A stretch of 64,000 nucleotides of DNA from Siphlonurus alternatus (GCA_949825025.1 OX463779.1:29044539-29108538); one strand, 5' to 3'. Positions 41,566 to 54,853 are shown, numbered from the stretch's first letter. The notes: generated by a model from the letters alone, not told the origin. Translations and numbers: made by a program.

Positions 41566-42847
41566 ATAACTAATATTTCACCCTCACATCTCTGACTGAA
41601 CTTGGGGGAAGGGGGAATGAAAATCCTTAACTCTACCTAATCCTCAATATAAAGCCTTCTTAGCAGTGACATCACTAGGAAGTTGTCTGCATGGTAAGCA
41701 CATCTGCACTAATATAATTTTTTGACTTAAAAGGATAAACAAAAAAGACAATAATTGTACTGTTACCATTTATTTTACTTTAAATATTTTTTATTAAAAC
41801 CTACACAAAACAACTAATATGCATTAACAATGAGGGGGTCATCTTAATTTATACATACAACTAATTGTACGATTAAAATGAGCTATGTACATCTCGAGAC
41901 AGCATAAACTTTAACCTTACTGTTTTTGGGCATTGTCACACAGTTACTGGAGGTGTGGTGAACTAGAAAAATTTTGGGATGGCTAGACTGAGTGCTTATC
42001 TTATGTTTCCCAAAATTTCAAATCTGCATCTCCTTGTCTCTTGGAGTGGCAGTCTCAGCATGATCATGCAGGGAAAAGTTCATGCATGCTGTTCCGAGGT
42101 GTACATAATCAACTACAGAACAGTGGAGGGATGCACCCAGTCTCTATTGCACTTGCAGACTTGGTTACAACATCAGAATATACCACTCCATCACTTTCAA
42201 TCTACCTCCTTTCAATAAATTTTATTAGCTTTGTGATCAGCAAAACAACAAAATTTATACACAGAGTGTCTGTTATTTATTTATAAGTATTTTTCTATCA
42301 AGACAGAAATGATTATTTGAGTCAATTGCAAAGGACAATCAAATGAAAATATCGCAGAAGAAAATTTTAAACAAATAATAAATAAACACACAAAATTTTA
42401 ATTATTTTACATCAGTTTGTTTCAATTCATATGCCAAACTCTCAGAATTTAAAGACTTTTAAAATAAAAGTCAGTTTATTCTAAATATATAAGAAGAAGA
42501 TAATAAATAAGAGTAAAAACCAAAGAAAACAAAAATCTATTCTAAAGTTAAGAATGAACAAAGTGTACTTAAAACCTTGGTTCAGATTAAAATATATTAA
42601 AATTCTACAAAAAACATAAATGATGAGACATTCGTAACTTGACAGCAGCATAATTATATCATTACTTTGATGGTACCAGGTATAAGAATTGTATCACAAA
42701 TATTTTCAATCAATTCTTGGTTCTACTTGTTTTTGGAATGCTACACTAGTGTAGAACACTAAACACTGTGAAGAATACTGAGCAGTGAGCACCAATATTG
42801 GTTTACTGTGAGGGCTGCCCTGCCCACGTCCACGGTGCAAACATGTC
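41566..42847. other. Zinc-finger gene 3' UTR and intergenic DNA
   Basis: AT-rich, no exon seen. The minus-strand transcript of the zinc-finger gene probably ends here; one possible AATAAA (TTTATT on plus) is at about 42221. Which site is used cannot be told. Confidence 0.45.
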
Positions 42848-45800
42848 CTAGCTGCTTCCATGCAGGTCTTCTGTGACCTTGAATTTGACCTCCATCGCCT
42901 CGCCCATGCCGCTACTGCCCAGCTGAGAGACACCTTCTGCCAGGTCCCCAGTTATCTGCTCCGGTTCACCACTGCCTGCAGAGAGCGCCAGCTGTCAACA
43001 GATCAACCATTCAGAATGATTCATTCAACCATTCATTCTCTATTCGCCCACTACTGGGGAACAATTATAATAAAAAAATAATAGAAGTCATAGGATGAGG
43101 GGGGGGGGGGGAGCACACACTATACCATAACAATTTGTCGCAGTTTTATTGCTTGCTAAAACACACTTGCTAAAAATGGTACTAAAAATGAAAAATTTAG
43201 GATACATAGCTTTGAAACTACACACTGTAGTTGTTGTAACAGTTAAGGGAAAGAGAACACCGATGAGCTGTTTTTTTTTAGTTCCATTTGATTAACAAGT
43301 AAACCTTAGCAGAACCACAAAAATTCTGAATTTTTTTTTAGACACAGATTTTAATACCTAAAAGCCACAGAAAAAATTTCAAAACAATTTTTCAAAACAA
43401 TTTTTTTAATGATTTTTATTTTATTTTTTTAATTTTCATCATAGGGCTTTCTCATGGAGAGCCAAACTAAAAAGTTACTTAAAAGAAAAATTGGCTTGAA
43501 TAATTGTTCTGAAATTTTTTCTGTGGCCTACTAAAATCTATCTAAAAAAAAAAAAAAAAAACTCAGAATTTTTGTGCGTCTGCTAAGGTTTACAAGTTAA
43601 TCAAATGGATCTAAAAAAAAAAAAACACAGCTGATCCGTGTTCTCTTACCCTTATGTTACTGTAATACAGTACAGATTTTTAGTACTCTATTTGGAACCC
43701 TGTTATAATTTATATAACTTGGGATGAAGTTATACTAAATTCTTTAATTTCCCTATTGTAGCTTTGGAAATAAGCTTTACCTTAAAAACTATAAAGAGAA
43801 TGTACAGTAATTTGGAACAATGATTTATTTGGTAATTCTGTATTCATCAAAGAGGAGCAATTGAAAGATGCAAAAATATGTACCTGCAAGGCAGAGGCCT
43901 GGGCAGAGCTGAGGGAGATGGGTACCAGTTCGGCAGGGCTCAGCTGCAGCAGCTGCTTTCCGTCCAGCACGGTGAAAACTGGCGAGCCTAGGTCACCGAG
44001 CGACATCTTCAGCTGTGATGATAGCAGTGGGTATCTTATGTCGTCAGGCCCACTGAAGCACTGAGGACACATACAGGTAAGGTCAGCATGACAGGTAGAA
44101 TTAAAGAGGTGGCAATAACAATTTTTGATTAAATGAATCAATACAAGTTCTATTATAAAATTGTTCCAATTTTTGAAAATTGATTCTTCAACAAATAATA
44201 ATTGCATACAGTAGCTTGCCAAGTAGTTTTGTAGCATTTAAAAATCAAGAAGGTTAGGAATTACACAATGAGTGAAATTTTCAATGCTAAACTACTGTAG
44301 TTTTAATAAAATTAGAAATTCTTGACTCTACTCATGGTACGTGTAGCTTTTCTTTTACCTTTTAATATACTGTAAACAATTGTATACTAGGCGGAATTAA
44401 ATGTGAGTAGAGCACATTTTACAAAAAAAGTAAGTGCTGTACAATATTAAATAAATTATAACAAACACAAGGCATCACTTGGCTTTTCAATTAATGAGAG
44501 TATCTACCGTTAAAAAAAAAAAAAATACCCACATAGAAAATGACCAGGAGGGCTAGACATATATCATATACAATACCTGAATGGTTAAGTTTTTTATTTT
44601 TATAACTTTTTTTTTTAAATTTCTGAGGACAGAAATTAAGGCAGTAAGCTCCATCTTCATTTAATTATGTAAGTTCCACTTGATCTATTCCTGTTTAAAT
44701 GAAAGTGGAGCTTACTGCCTTAACTGATTATCTGTAGCAAGCCTTGGGCCACACAGCGGGACTTACCGGTTGCAGGAGGCTCTCGAGGGTGGTGATACCG
44801 CCTCCACTGGTTGCGTACATGAAGTGCAAGTTCTCTGGCATGACCCCAGTGTGGTCCATCTGGCTGGCTGCAGCTCGCACCACTGTGGATGCCACACTCA
44901 CAACCATGGGCCTTGAGGTCTCTGCTTGAGGTGCTGAGGCTGCTGCAAGGGTGGGGGCAGAGGCCTTGGCCCTGCTGGCGCGTCTAGGGGACTCAACTTC
45001 CCGCACAACATCCTCAGCTGCTTTCATGATCTGTATAAAGAACGTTATTTAAACTAATTTTTTGTTTATGAATGCTTTTTAAGTTGGATAACGCTTAATT
45101 GGTAATAAATACACAACAATTTTTGCACTTGATCTATTTTGGTATCTCTTAGAATAATTATTTTTAGAAACACAAAAAATTAAATAAATAAATAACCTTA
45201 GAAAATAAGCTAACAAGTAAGTGACTAAGTGAGTGGGGTATATCAGAATTAAAAATTAATGCATATGTCTTCATGCAAACTTTGCATTTACCAATTAACT
45301 AAGACTCCACTTTGACTTTCTTTTGCATTGCTCAAGCAATGGAGTGCTTTTTAATTATTGAAAAGTATGCATAATAAAATCAAATCCTGAACTATAATAA
45401 ACCATTAATGCATATATTATTAATATATCATGCTCTGAATTATGAGAGTTTCTTGCTACCTTAGCCTGCTGTTTTTTCTTTGCACTTGCAGTGGCTTGCT
45501 GCTGCTTTTTCTTCAACGAACTTAAAGATGTGCTATTGCTACTTGGAGCTTTACTTGTGCTTGCAGTCTTGGTGCAGCTGCTGCTTGGAGCTTTACTTGC
45601 TGCAGAATCTTCAGTTCCTCCGAGAGTGCTAAGTTTTATATTCTGAGCATTTGGTTTTGCTCGAGAAGGTTTGGAAGCCGGTGGCGAGGTTGCCCCTGAT
45701 GAGGAGGAAGCTGCAATGGCTCCACTTTGGTGCTCTGCGAGGTGTGCAGCGTGATTTTCTCTCTTGATGGTACGAAACGGACAATGTGGACATGAGAAAA

Positions 45801-46738
45801 GCAGTCCGTCGTCCAGGCCTGGATGCTTGTTCCGGAGGTGAGTCTTGTAAGTGCTCGACTGTATGCAGGCGTACGCACAATGGGGACACTGGTACTGCTT
45901 CTGGCCAGAGTGACGCATACGGTGGCGACGGAGGGAGTTGTGGTCCGCTGTACGATACTCACATTCGGGACATGCGAACGGCTTCTCACCCGTGTGCTGT
46001 CGCATGTGCATCTTTAGTGTGGAGCGAGATGATGCAGAGTAGCCACAGTAGTTGCAGAGGAAGGGACGCAGCTTCTCATGCACTGTGTCCTTGTGCATCC
46101 TCAACATGCGCTTGTCAGCAAAGTGACGAAAACAAATGTCACACTCTCCGCTCTTCAAAGGACGATTCCGTACACCATTGTTATGAATTGTCTGAAACAA
46201 TCACCAATTTGTTACTGTTAGTATTTCTGACACAATTTTTCCCTCCTAAAAAATATAATTACCCTTTTTCATGCTTCTAAATTTTTTTATATATTATCTG
46301 CTCGAAACAAATGGAAAATGAACAACTGTCACTACTTGACTACACAACAGCTGACAGTAAAATTAAGGAATTATGAGGAAACACAGAAGACCAATTACTG
46401 TATGTATAATACTGTCCATCTTTTGCTTGTTTAGTTTAGTATAAAAAGTAACACCATTTTCAAGAAAAAATTGTATTTTTATCTTATAAAAAAAAAATAC
46501 AAAAAGCTACCGTGCAGTAAATTTATTTTAAGAGAGAATAGGTACATAAATGGGGAAAAAAGAGGGGGGGGGGAAATAGAGGAAGGGGGATTGTTTTGGT
46601 GATAAAAATTATGTTTTTTTTAATAATTATGTACAGTGTGTACAGTATACATGCATACAGTACTCATTATATACGTGTAAAGTATTACGAATTTCTGTGA
46701 CAATATTTTTTTTTGTCAACACTTCTATTTTTTTCTTT

Positions 46739-46769
<31 letters not shown>

Positions 46770-49700
46770 GCTATTAGTATTTACTAATGAGATTGCAATG
46801 AATACTTCTTGCCTTGACAATTTCTCTTGCCAATAAATAGCAATAGCATCAACATATTGTTAAAAGATTGTACTTTATGCTAGTAAAATAAAGGCAAATT
46901 TTTAAATACAGTATACTATACAGTACTCTAAGCATTTTTCTCTGTAGTCTTGACTGTGAATCACTTCCAAACCAATTAAAAGCTAGTAAGGAGTTAAAAA
47001 TTGCATAAAATAAACTAAAACAAACTGTGTGACTCTTGAAATAAAATAAAAAGATAAAACCTCACCTTGTGATTTCTCAGCTGCTTGCTTGTCTTGAATC
47101 CTTTGCCACAGTTGTCACAGAGGAAGGGGCGCTCTATACCGTGGATTCGCTTGTGCAGGTTCACCAGTTTGCTGTAGCTGTTGGTCTTGAAGCTGCACTG
47201 GTCACACGCGTACAGCTCCATGTCAATCACGTGAGCTCGCCACAGATGGGCCGTCAGAATTCGCCACTGGGAGAAACTGTGACGGCACTCGGGGCATGCA
47301 AACATGGAAGCTGCAAGAGGAATAGAATTTAGTTGAACAGTTTAACAAAATTTAATAATCAAAGTTGTTGTACAACTAGTTGTTCAAATAAATAAAATAA
47401 AATAAAGACATATGGGTCTTATAAATTATAACCAATTCATGCATGGACCAGAAAACAAATGTTACTAGAAGCAGTGACAATTTCTATTGTAGGATCTCAG
47501 AGCTACCGGCATCTAACCAACTAACAGCCTAAATCAGTTTGTCTCCATTTCACATAGAACACTTGACACTGTCAGCTTCAAAACCGTCTCTTTGCACTTT
47601 CTGATAACATTTACCTTTCAAGTGATAAGGAATATATCGTCCCTCGTCCGCAATAATGAGCTATCTGCCTACCAAAATTCAAATGCAATAATGAGCTGTC
47701 TGCTTTACTAGGTGAATGCAATTTTAATGTAAAAGGAAAAGCAGACAGCTCATTATTGCATTTGAATTTTGGAAGGCAGATAGCTCATTATTGCGGACGA
47801 AGGACGATATTCATACTACCAGAAAGTGCAAAGAGACAGTTTTGAAGCTGACAATCTCACTTGTAGACATGTAACTTTTTGATACAGCACACAAAAGTTT
47901 GGTATTTGAGCTAGCTGTAATTGTTCATGGACAGGAGATAAACATGGCTGTTTTTTATAAAGTTATGGGGGGTACTGAATTTATGCAAGTTAAATAGTAA
48001 TACGAAGGGAGAAGGGGGGGGGGGGGGAATAAATCCAAGTAATAACACAGCACAGTACAATAAATAATACTATAACTAAATGTAGCACTGCTCAACATGG
48101 AAAACAAGAAAACATCCTTGATCATACTGTACATAATCCAGTTTCTTTACATCATGCTAAACTGGTAGTGTTTTAAAACTGGAAATAATAGTAATAAAAA
48201 GGGTAATACTTCACTTAAAAGTAACCAAAGTAAATATGTTTCAACTCACACTCACTAGTAGAGGAGGAATGGCAGCGTCTGTGGTACTCAATGTTGTCAT
48301 GTGAGCGTAGTCGTACAGCACACCCATTCACAGCACAGCAGTAACCAAGCTCCTTCTCCCCAAGCCTGAGCGAAGGGTTTTGCCTTTTCAGTGCTGTAAT
48401 TCCTATGTTGCGGGATCCTCTCGGCCGACCTCTTCTCTTCACTGTGCTCTCACCCTCTCCGGCTACGGTTTCTTCCTCTTGAGAGCCGGCAGTGGGAGGT
48501 TCTACATCATTGTCTGAGCTCTCACAAGCATCCCCCCCTGAGCTGCATGCAGTCTCTGGAGCTGCAGGATCTTGAGGAGGTCTGGGACCTGGACGTACGT
48601 GAATCTTGCCCTGCTCATCAGTGTACACTTCCACGTCAGGAGGTGGGGGCAGTACCCTGCTTTTCTTACGTGGCCGTCGCTCCTGCTTGCTCACTTCAAT
48701 ACCTTCTGATGGAGGAGGTTCAGCCACCTGCAAGAGGGTTGGAGGGCAAAGGCAGTCCAAGATTTGTTGCACTTCAGAATCACTCACACGGTGGTCTTGA
48801 CCAAGGTGTACCTGGAATTCATGTCCAACTTTAATAATAATATAGACAAGCAGAATTCGTCACATCAGAATGCAAGTCAGATAATTACATAAAAATTTCT
48901 TACTGTGTAACTGCTATTATGCTCATAGTAGGTATTTAAAGTTCACATTCCTATAAAAATTGAATATTATGTAGTAATCGGACTTGCATTCTAAGGCAAG
49001 TGGCGATAATATGTTAACATTTTTAAGTTTGTATTTTCAAAAATAGTTAGTAAATTTCTAGTGTATATTCAGTAACTAGCAATTAAAAAAAAAATAGCGT
49101 CAAGACCAACCAATGAAGTATTGACCTTGATTTTTTTTATTGCAGAAATGGATAGAGCGTGATTTTTTTTTTTCAGATTTTTTAGAGCCCGGGAACAATT
49201 TTTAAAAAACTATTGAAAGTCCTTTTTGTGACGTCACGAGGCGGCAAGTCCTATCCTTTTCTTAAGGAGCGGCGCCTTGTGACGTCACAAAGAGAGCTTT
49301 CAATAATTTTTTTAAAATAGTTCCCGGACTCTAAAAAATCTGAAAAAAAAATCAGAGTAGCATAACTTTGCATGCTTTATCCATTTCTGCAATAAAAAAA
49401 ATTGAGGTTGATACTCCATAAATAACTTCTCACATTAGCTATAATATTTTAATTATATTACATTTCATACTGCAAATGTGTAAAAGGTAGTCTGTTCGAC
49501 CAAATGTTGCCCAGTACTGAAGATGATAGCTTTACTTAATATTACTTTGGCTCATGCTACTAAATAACTTCACACCACGTACCTGTAAAGCTTGGACTGA
49601 GAAGAAGACATTTGGACAGCCCGGACAGCGTAGCTCCTGAGGAGGCAGCTCTGACTGGCCGAGGGACGGAGCTTCCGTCAGTCCTCCGTGCTCTTCCTGG

Positions 49701-52347
49701 ATGTGGACGTCCACCCCGACCTTGTCAAGGCTGAGAAACGGGCAGATGGAGCACTTGAAGCAAGCCACTCTCTCTACTAGAGACTTGGGCTCAACTTCTA
49801 CCACTTTCTTCTTGCGAACTCGAGGTTTCTTTGGCTCTGCAGCTTTGGCCTTTTTCTTAGAACCTTGACTTGCAGGTTTCTCTTGTTTTACCACAGCCAA
49901 AGGTGGCTGACATTCCTCTAAAGTTAACACTGGAGTATCAAGAGGAAGGCTAAAGGTTGAACTGGTTACACATTTAGAGTGACTTCCTATTCTAGTAAAA
50001 TTAGGGGTTAGTTTGAGCTGGCTTAAAATCATAGACTTTTCATCAGCTTCACTACAGAGAATCTTATTTGTAGTCTCAGATACACTTGAGGAAGATGTTG
50101 GGGCCAGGGGAATGAGGTTTTCAAGTTCATCTAGCTGATCAGTCTGTGTAAGTGTCGACACTTTCTGTGGTAGAGATGGACTAAGGTGAAGCTGCAGCAC
50201 AGGTACTTTGGGGGTTGTACCTAGACCTAATTGTTCATCCAGTTTCCTGGGTGGAGAAAGTTCAATTTCTCCCAATGAAGAGAGCTCCTTTCCCGGAAGC
50301 TCTGGATTGGAGAGATCCGAGTTCAGTGCTGACAGTAGAGAGGACACCTGACTGCTGCTCATGGTTGGAAGGGGTCCCCGAGCACTTGACAACAACAGAG
50401 ATCCTGCCACATCAGAGGGGAGGGGTGAAGATGATGGTTGATAGGTAGACAGATCTTTGTCTCTCCCTTCAGAGCTTAACAACTGATCCCTGCTACTAAC
50501 AGAGGAAGACATGAGACCAGCAGCAGCTTTGTGAACTTCAGATATAGGGGGGAGAGGATCCATACTAGCATGACTTGTGAGAAGCTCTGGTGAATTTGAC
50601 AGTTTGTAGCCCACACTGCACGGGAATGCTCCATTGAAGGACTCTGAACTGTGCAGGTCTAGCAGGGAAGAGTCTAGACCTCCCGAGGGAGCTACGGTGG
50701 ACGAACGGTTCTCGTCTTCCAGTGACTGAGCCAGCAGTGACTGACCCTCAGGAGATGGACCAAGGGACATTGTGCCAGGAAGGCTCCCAGGTCTTGGCAG
50801 CTGAGACATGGGCGGCAGAGGTGTTCCAGTGGGCTTCATGTTTACCAAGTCCAACGATGTAGAGTCTTTGGTTTGTTTTTCTTCGTCAGGGCCTGAGAAA
50901 TTTACCAGCCCTGGAGATAGAAGTGCCTGTAATAAAGATGCATGCTACCATGAAATCAAGCAGTAACATTAATACATTTAGCATATAAATGGGGCGGAAA
51001 AAAAGGAAATTGTGTATGTACAGCATTCAATTTTTTATGCTTGAACTGTATGACAATATTAATTTGACGTACTGTATAGAGATGCAGTATGCATTTACAG
51101 CCAGTGGCGTAACTACAAAATGTGGGCCTGGGGGCTGAAGGCACGTTCGGGCCCCTTCGCCGCGAAACGGCGGCTTCGGAGGGGGGGGGGGGGGGCAGGG
51201 CGTATGATCCTCGCCGGAGGCGAAATTTTTTAGAAAATGCGGGCGTGAAAATATTTTTTTATTAAGAAAATTACATATTTTAATGCAATTAGATTACTTG
51301 CTCAATATTCATAAATTCCTTATTAATTTATGACTGCAAATCCGAAATATTTTGCATTCAACACATAATGTCACGTTTTATGCAACAATCGGCAATTTTA
51401 AAGCAAAAATAAAAATTGATATTAGTTCATTTCAATCTACTATAACATAAATTACGAATTAACACGAATGGTATACTATCACATAAAAAAATGTCTATAA
51501 TATAAGCACAAAATTTTGAATTATTAGAAAATATGATTATTTGAGCTGCACACGCGTGCTTCGACGACATGGTGAACTGAATTTGGGGTGGTTCGCTATT
51601 GTTCTCCCCATCCCCAAGTGATAATGATAATGCTCGCTCCCGGTCTTCATATTTTGTGACAAATATTTAAAAACTTTTGTTTATACATGGGGGAAAAAAT
51701 AATAAATTATGCCTAGTTTAAAAAAATATTTATTATTATTACAGTATTATTATTTTTTTTTGTCACGCTCAATTGAAAATCAACAAGTTTAACTGAAAAG
51801 GCCCCCTGTGATGACCGGGCCCGGGGCCCTTGGCCCCCTCTAAGGGCCCCCCTCTGTAGTTACGCCACTGTTTACAGCAGCTAGAAGTTTAAGTTACAGT
51901 AAGTTTAAGTAGCATATTACATTAGGTCTGTTCGTAAAATCACATTAAGTAGCATATTACATTAGGTCTGTTCGTAAAATCACAATCAGAAAGAATCGAT
52001 TATATGAGATGAACCTTCTGTACATATAACATAAGGTTCATCACAAATAATATATTCTTTCTGATTGTGTATTTACGAACAGACCTAATGTACAGTAATG
52101 AGTTAATTACCTGACGAAGGATTCCTTCAGAGGACCACAGCATTGACGTAACTGAGTGGGCTTCAGCCTGAGACACAGACAGAACCTCTGTGGCCTCGCT
52201 CGTGGGGTGAGCCAGGCTGGCCTGCACAAGACTTGCAACGTCCGACATAACTTGTTCCTCATCGCAGCTCCCACCAACACCAAGAGATACTGTATTGAGC
52301 CCATGTAAGGCTCGGCTAGCCACTAGTGCCTCTTTAGTAACCTTCAT
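42848..52347 (-). CDS. C2H2 zinc-finger protein, 11 fingers, with AT-hook
   Basis: Eight coding exons, minus: 52347-52111, 50926-49583, 48811-48256, 47310-47066, 46191-45460, 45030-44767, 44060-43884, 42991-42848 (TAG). All phases agree, total 1232 aa. Residues 1-470 are Ser/Pro/Leu-rich and disordered-looking. Finger 1 (CSIC...HIQEEH) starts near 471 and finger 2 (CPGC...HLGQDH) near 513. An AT-hook core, KRRGRPRGSRN, is near 660. Fingers 3-11 run from about 683 to 950 and include HTGEKPF and HSGQKQY linkers. Fingers 2 and 6 are each completed across an intron, which confirms the joins. A Lys/Ser/Gln-rich segment and a hydrophobic C-terminal region (LDGKQLLQLSPAELVPISL) follow. Likely a nuclear DNA-binding regulator. 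I do not recognise a vertebrate orthologue. The ATG follows an acceptor (TTACAG then ACAAAATG), so an untranslated 5' exon lies upstream. Confidence 0.9.
43243..43655. mobile_element. Fold-back element, family B, copy B3 (degraded)
   Basis: In the zinc-finger gene's last intron. The left end is TTAAGGGAAAGAGAACACCG, and the right end, GTTCTCTTACCCTTAT, has lost the final A. Body arms (AAGTAAACCTTAGCAGA/TGCTAAGGTTTACAAGT) match B1 and B2. Confidence 0.7.
44636..44723. mobile_element. Tiny fold-back element, family N (TTAA ends)
   Basis: 88 bp. TTAAGGCAGTAAGCTCCA at the left and TGGAGCTTACTGCCTTAA at the right are exact complements. In an intron of the zinc-finger gene. Confidence 0.75.
46740..46770. 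repeat. Poly-T run
   Basis: About 28 consecutive T (poly-A in the sense of the host gene), inside an intron. Poly-G runs also occur in these introns at about 46564-46571 and 48016-48028. Confidence 0.9.
47562..47865. mobile_element. Fold-back element, family J, with repeated inner motif
   Basis: Outer arms GTCAGCTTCAAAACCGTCTC (from 47571) and GAGACAGTTTTGAAGCTGAC (to 47852) pair. Inside each arm the word GCAATAATGAGCT(A/G)TCTGC occurs twice, giving four copies. In a zinc-finger gene intron. Confidence 0.7.
49117..49415. mobile_element. Fold-back element, family C, copy C2
   Basis: Palindrome of about 299 bp. The ends AGTATTGACCTTGATT and AATTGAGGTTGATACT differ from C1, but the inner arms TTTATTGCAGAAATGGATAG and their complement are shared. 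It carries TGACGTCA at 49229-49236 and 49280-49287, in symmetric positions. Confidence 0.75.
51102..51870. mobile_element. hAT-type non-autonomous element with perfect 8-bp target duplication
   Basis: 769 bp with ends CAGTGGCGTAACTACA and TGTAGTTACGCCACTG, exact complements. It is flanked on both sides by TTTACAGC (51094-51101, 51871-51878). Near both ends lie GC-rich runs of GGGCC type and a poly-G run at about 51181-51195. The middle is AT-rich with no transposase frame. It lies in the first coding intron of the zinc-finger gene. Confidence 0.9.
51906..52092. mobile_element. Fold-back element, family M, with duplicated left arm
   Basis: TACATTAGGTCTGTTCGTAA in the left arm pairs with TTTACGAACAGACCTAATGTA in the right arm (to 52092). 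The left arm and its flank (about 39 bp) occur twice in tandem (from about 51906 and 51946). A small inner palindrome GATGAACCTT/AAGGTTCATC forms the centre. It ends 18 bp from the first coding exon's splice donor. Confidence 0.7.
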
Positions 52348-53689
52348 TTTGTCTGTAAGATGACAAATAAAAGTTAATCAGATTTCCACAGGACTTAATT
52401 ATAGTATGATGTATATTTATGCATATTAAGATTAGAAACTACTGTATATATGCATACAGTGCTTATATGTAGTATGCATATCATATATGCATACAGGGGT
52501 AGTCAGTCATAAATGTAGGAAAGTTATGAATTTGTAATACGTATGCATACTGTGCAGTGTAATGTTTGTATAACTTTACTATATATATGTGTATTATATA
52601 CGTTTAATAGTATGACATTATATGCATACATACATACTGTATGATATGCATACTGTAGTTATGCCTACCTTTTATCTTCAGTCATGTATTAATTCACAAG
52701 GCGTTGTGCTAGACATAGAAACAGAGACTTAATTGATATTTTCTTCGTATGCATACAGCATATTGTGTGCATACACCACTGCATGGTCTATAAAGAGCCT
52801 TTCCTTTCAGGCTCTATAGTTTTAGGTCTACGAAGAGTATGCATATGATGCAGCTAAGGAAAGGAGAGTATGCATACATAAACAAAGGTATTTCATACTA
52901 CAAATTTTTTGATGAAAGTAATTTAAAAAATCGCTCAGATAGTTATTGCATATGCATATTGTATTTTTACACACGTAAATTTATACCATAGAAGATTCAG
53001 AAAGCATTTAAAAGTACGTATTTAATTAATATAATTTCCAGACACACTTTTTTACTAACAACTTTTTTGTCTCCTTCCTCTTTCAGCTTCTCTTGCGCAT
53101 TTCACTTTTTTAACTTTTTTTCCCATCGCATGCGCGGTTGAAATTTAAAGCTATATATATTTTCCTGTAGGGTATGATTGCTGTATATCATAATTCAGAG
53201 TAGGGGTCTCTGATCATAATTTTACTTTGCAAAAAATAATAACAATAATCACCACCAACCTCTTAATTAATTCTAGCACTTAAAATATTTTTATACTGTT
53301 ATAAAAGGTTCAATATCACAGCAACTATTTTTATTTCCAGAGCACTCCCAGCAAATACAGGTGTCAAAAATGTGTTGGACTGGCACTGGAGTTAGCACAG
53401 TATTGGCCCAACAGTCTCAGCAGCCCAGCACTGGACCAAGAGTTAATTGTGATTTTGGTCTTTAATCTGCAATGTGAGCATGACATCATTTTGCCAATAT
53501 ATTTAATCAATTAATTTAAAATCCTGCATGGGAGGTGACTGTGACGCTTTTAGGGGTATAAAATTAAGTTTGTCACAATCTCTATCTTGATAAAATACAA
53601 TATAGCGCTATTGTAAAGAACAAAAATTAACCTAGCTTATTCCTGAAATATAATTACTTAAGGACCCAAAAAATGAAAAGATCATATTT
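52348..53689. other. Upstream region of the zinc-finger gene
   Basis: Probable 5' UTR intron and promoter in the minus sense. CGCATGCGCGG at about 53126-53137 resembles an NRF1 site and may mark the promoter. Many ATGCATAC-type words occur at 52430-52880. No coding exon recognised. Confidence 0.35.
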
Positions 53690-53700
53690 AATAAAAATTG

Positions 53701-53706
53701 TTTATT
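53701..53706 (-). terminator. Probable poly(A) signal of the DEK gene
   Basis: TTTATT on the plus strand, AATAAA in the gene sense, about 1.15 kb after the DEK stop codon. The stretch between (53707-54853) has no exon other than this 3' UTR. Its open frame at 53894-54082 is on the opposite strand and has no domain. Confidence 0.45.
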
Positions 53707-54853
53707 GAAATAATTTGAAATGATTTCTGTTCTAAAGGAAATAATAGTCCAGCTCCGGTACACCCTCAATTTTGATCGAACTTCAGATTCATACAAGCAT
53801 GTAATACACAATGACCAACCATTCCAATAACATGGCTACTTAAACACAACCACCGCAAGAAAATAAACAAGTCCTGTTCTATACAAAAATGCATTGTGCA
53901 CTGAAAGTTTAATGGAAACGCACTCAAATTTACAGCTTTTAATAATAGTAACACCTCACAATTCAGATAAACACAAAGAAAGAATTTGCTTAAGGCTTAA
54001 CCTGAGAAATTTGGACGAAAAATTCGCTACAACAGATTTTCTTCAAATTAATTTGGTGGACTCACAACAATCGTCAAATTAGCTCTGAATTTTTTCGGAA
54101 TTTTTTAACCGTTGGTTTAATTACAATTAATTTATTTAAATGAGAATTTTGTATCCTTCCAATGTTAAATTTGTTAATTAGCATTGCAAAAAAACTATAC
54201 AACAGATTCTTTTACTTTTTTTTTTACTAAAGCCTAATTTTTTAGACTATTTTTCTGAATTGTTTTCATATATTTTGAACCGTGGCGATGATCGTTTCCT
54301 ATATGTGATGAGAAATGTGGCAACGTTCTCAAGGACTGTTGTCACCACCCCCTCCTAAAAATTTAAGCTCATTCCAATGCAAACAGTGTTGCCACTATAG
54401 CCACGCCTCCTGACCTTGACAGACAAATTCTCAGGTTATACCTTAACTTATCACAAATTTTTACTTTAATATATCTTACTTTGGAACTGGTATAATATCG
54501 TTATATATTTTTTTTTCCTTGGTTAAAAATAATGAGCATGAAAACATAAATGAAACACAAACTAACAAAATTATCTGAATTGTGTAATAAAGGGTACCAG
54601 TAAACATAATATTTCTCCTACGGTTTCCTTTTAATGTAAGCTTTCCTACTTATATATACAGCATCTAAAAAAAATGATATTATTAACTTATATAGCAAAA
54701 AAATTATCATATTGTTAAATGTTCCCAAGATTTTCTTGAATTAAGAAATCCAGTCAGAAGAGAGGCTGACGAAAGGAGAAGTGATACATTTGTGGTCTTG
54801 ATGGCTACAGGTATAGACGGTAGATGTGTGGGGGCTGGCTCTCTGCCACTGCT

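Noticed and set aside
42961..42975. Inner acceptor CTCTCTGCAG for the last zinc-finger exon
   Set aside because: It would give the wrong phase and an immediate stop. The acceptor 16 nt upstream (TTGACAG) keeps the frame for 47 residues.
45786..46280. Plus-strand 164-codon frame
   Set aside because: It is the antisense shadow of the zinc-finger exon 45460-46191.
47571..47852. CRISPR-like array from four copies of an 18-bp word
   Set aside because: The copies are mirrored within a palindrome, unevenly spaced, and the genome is animal.
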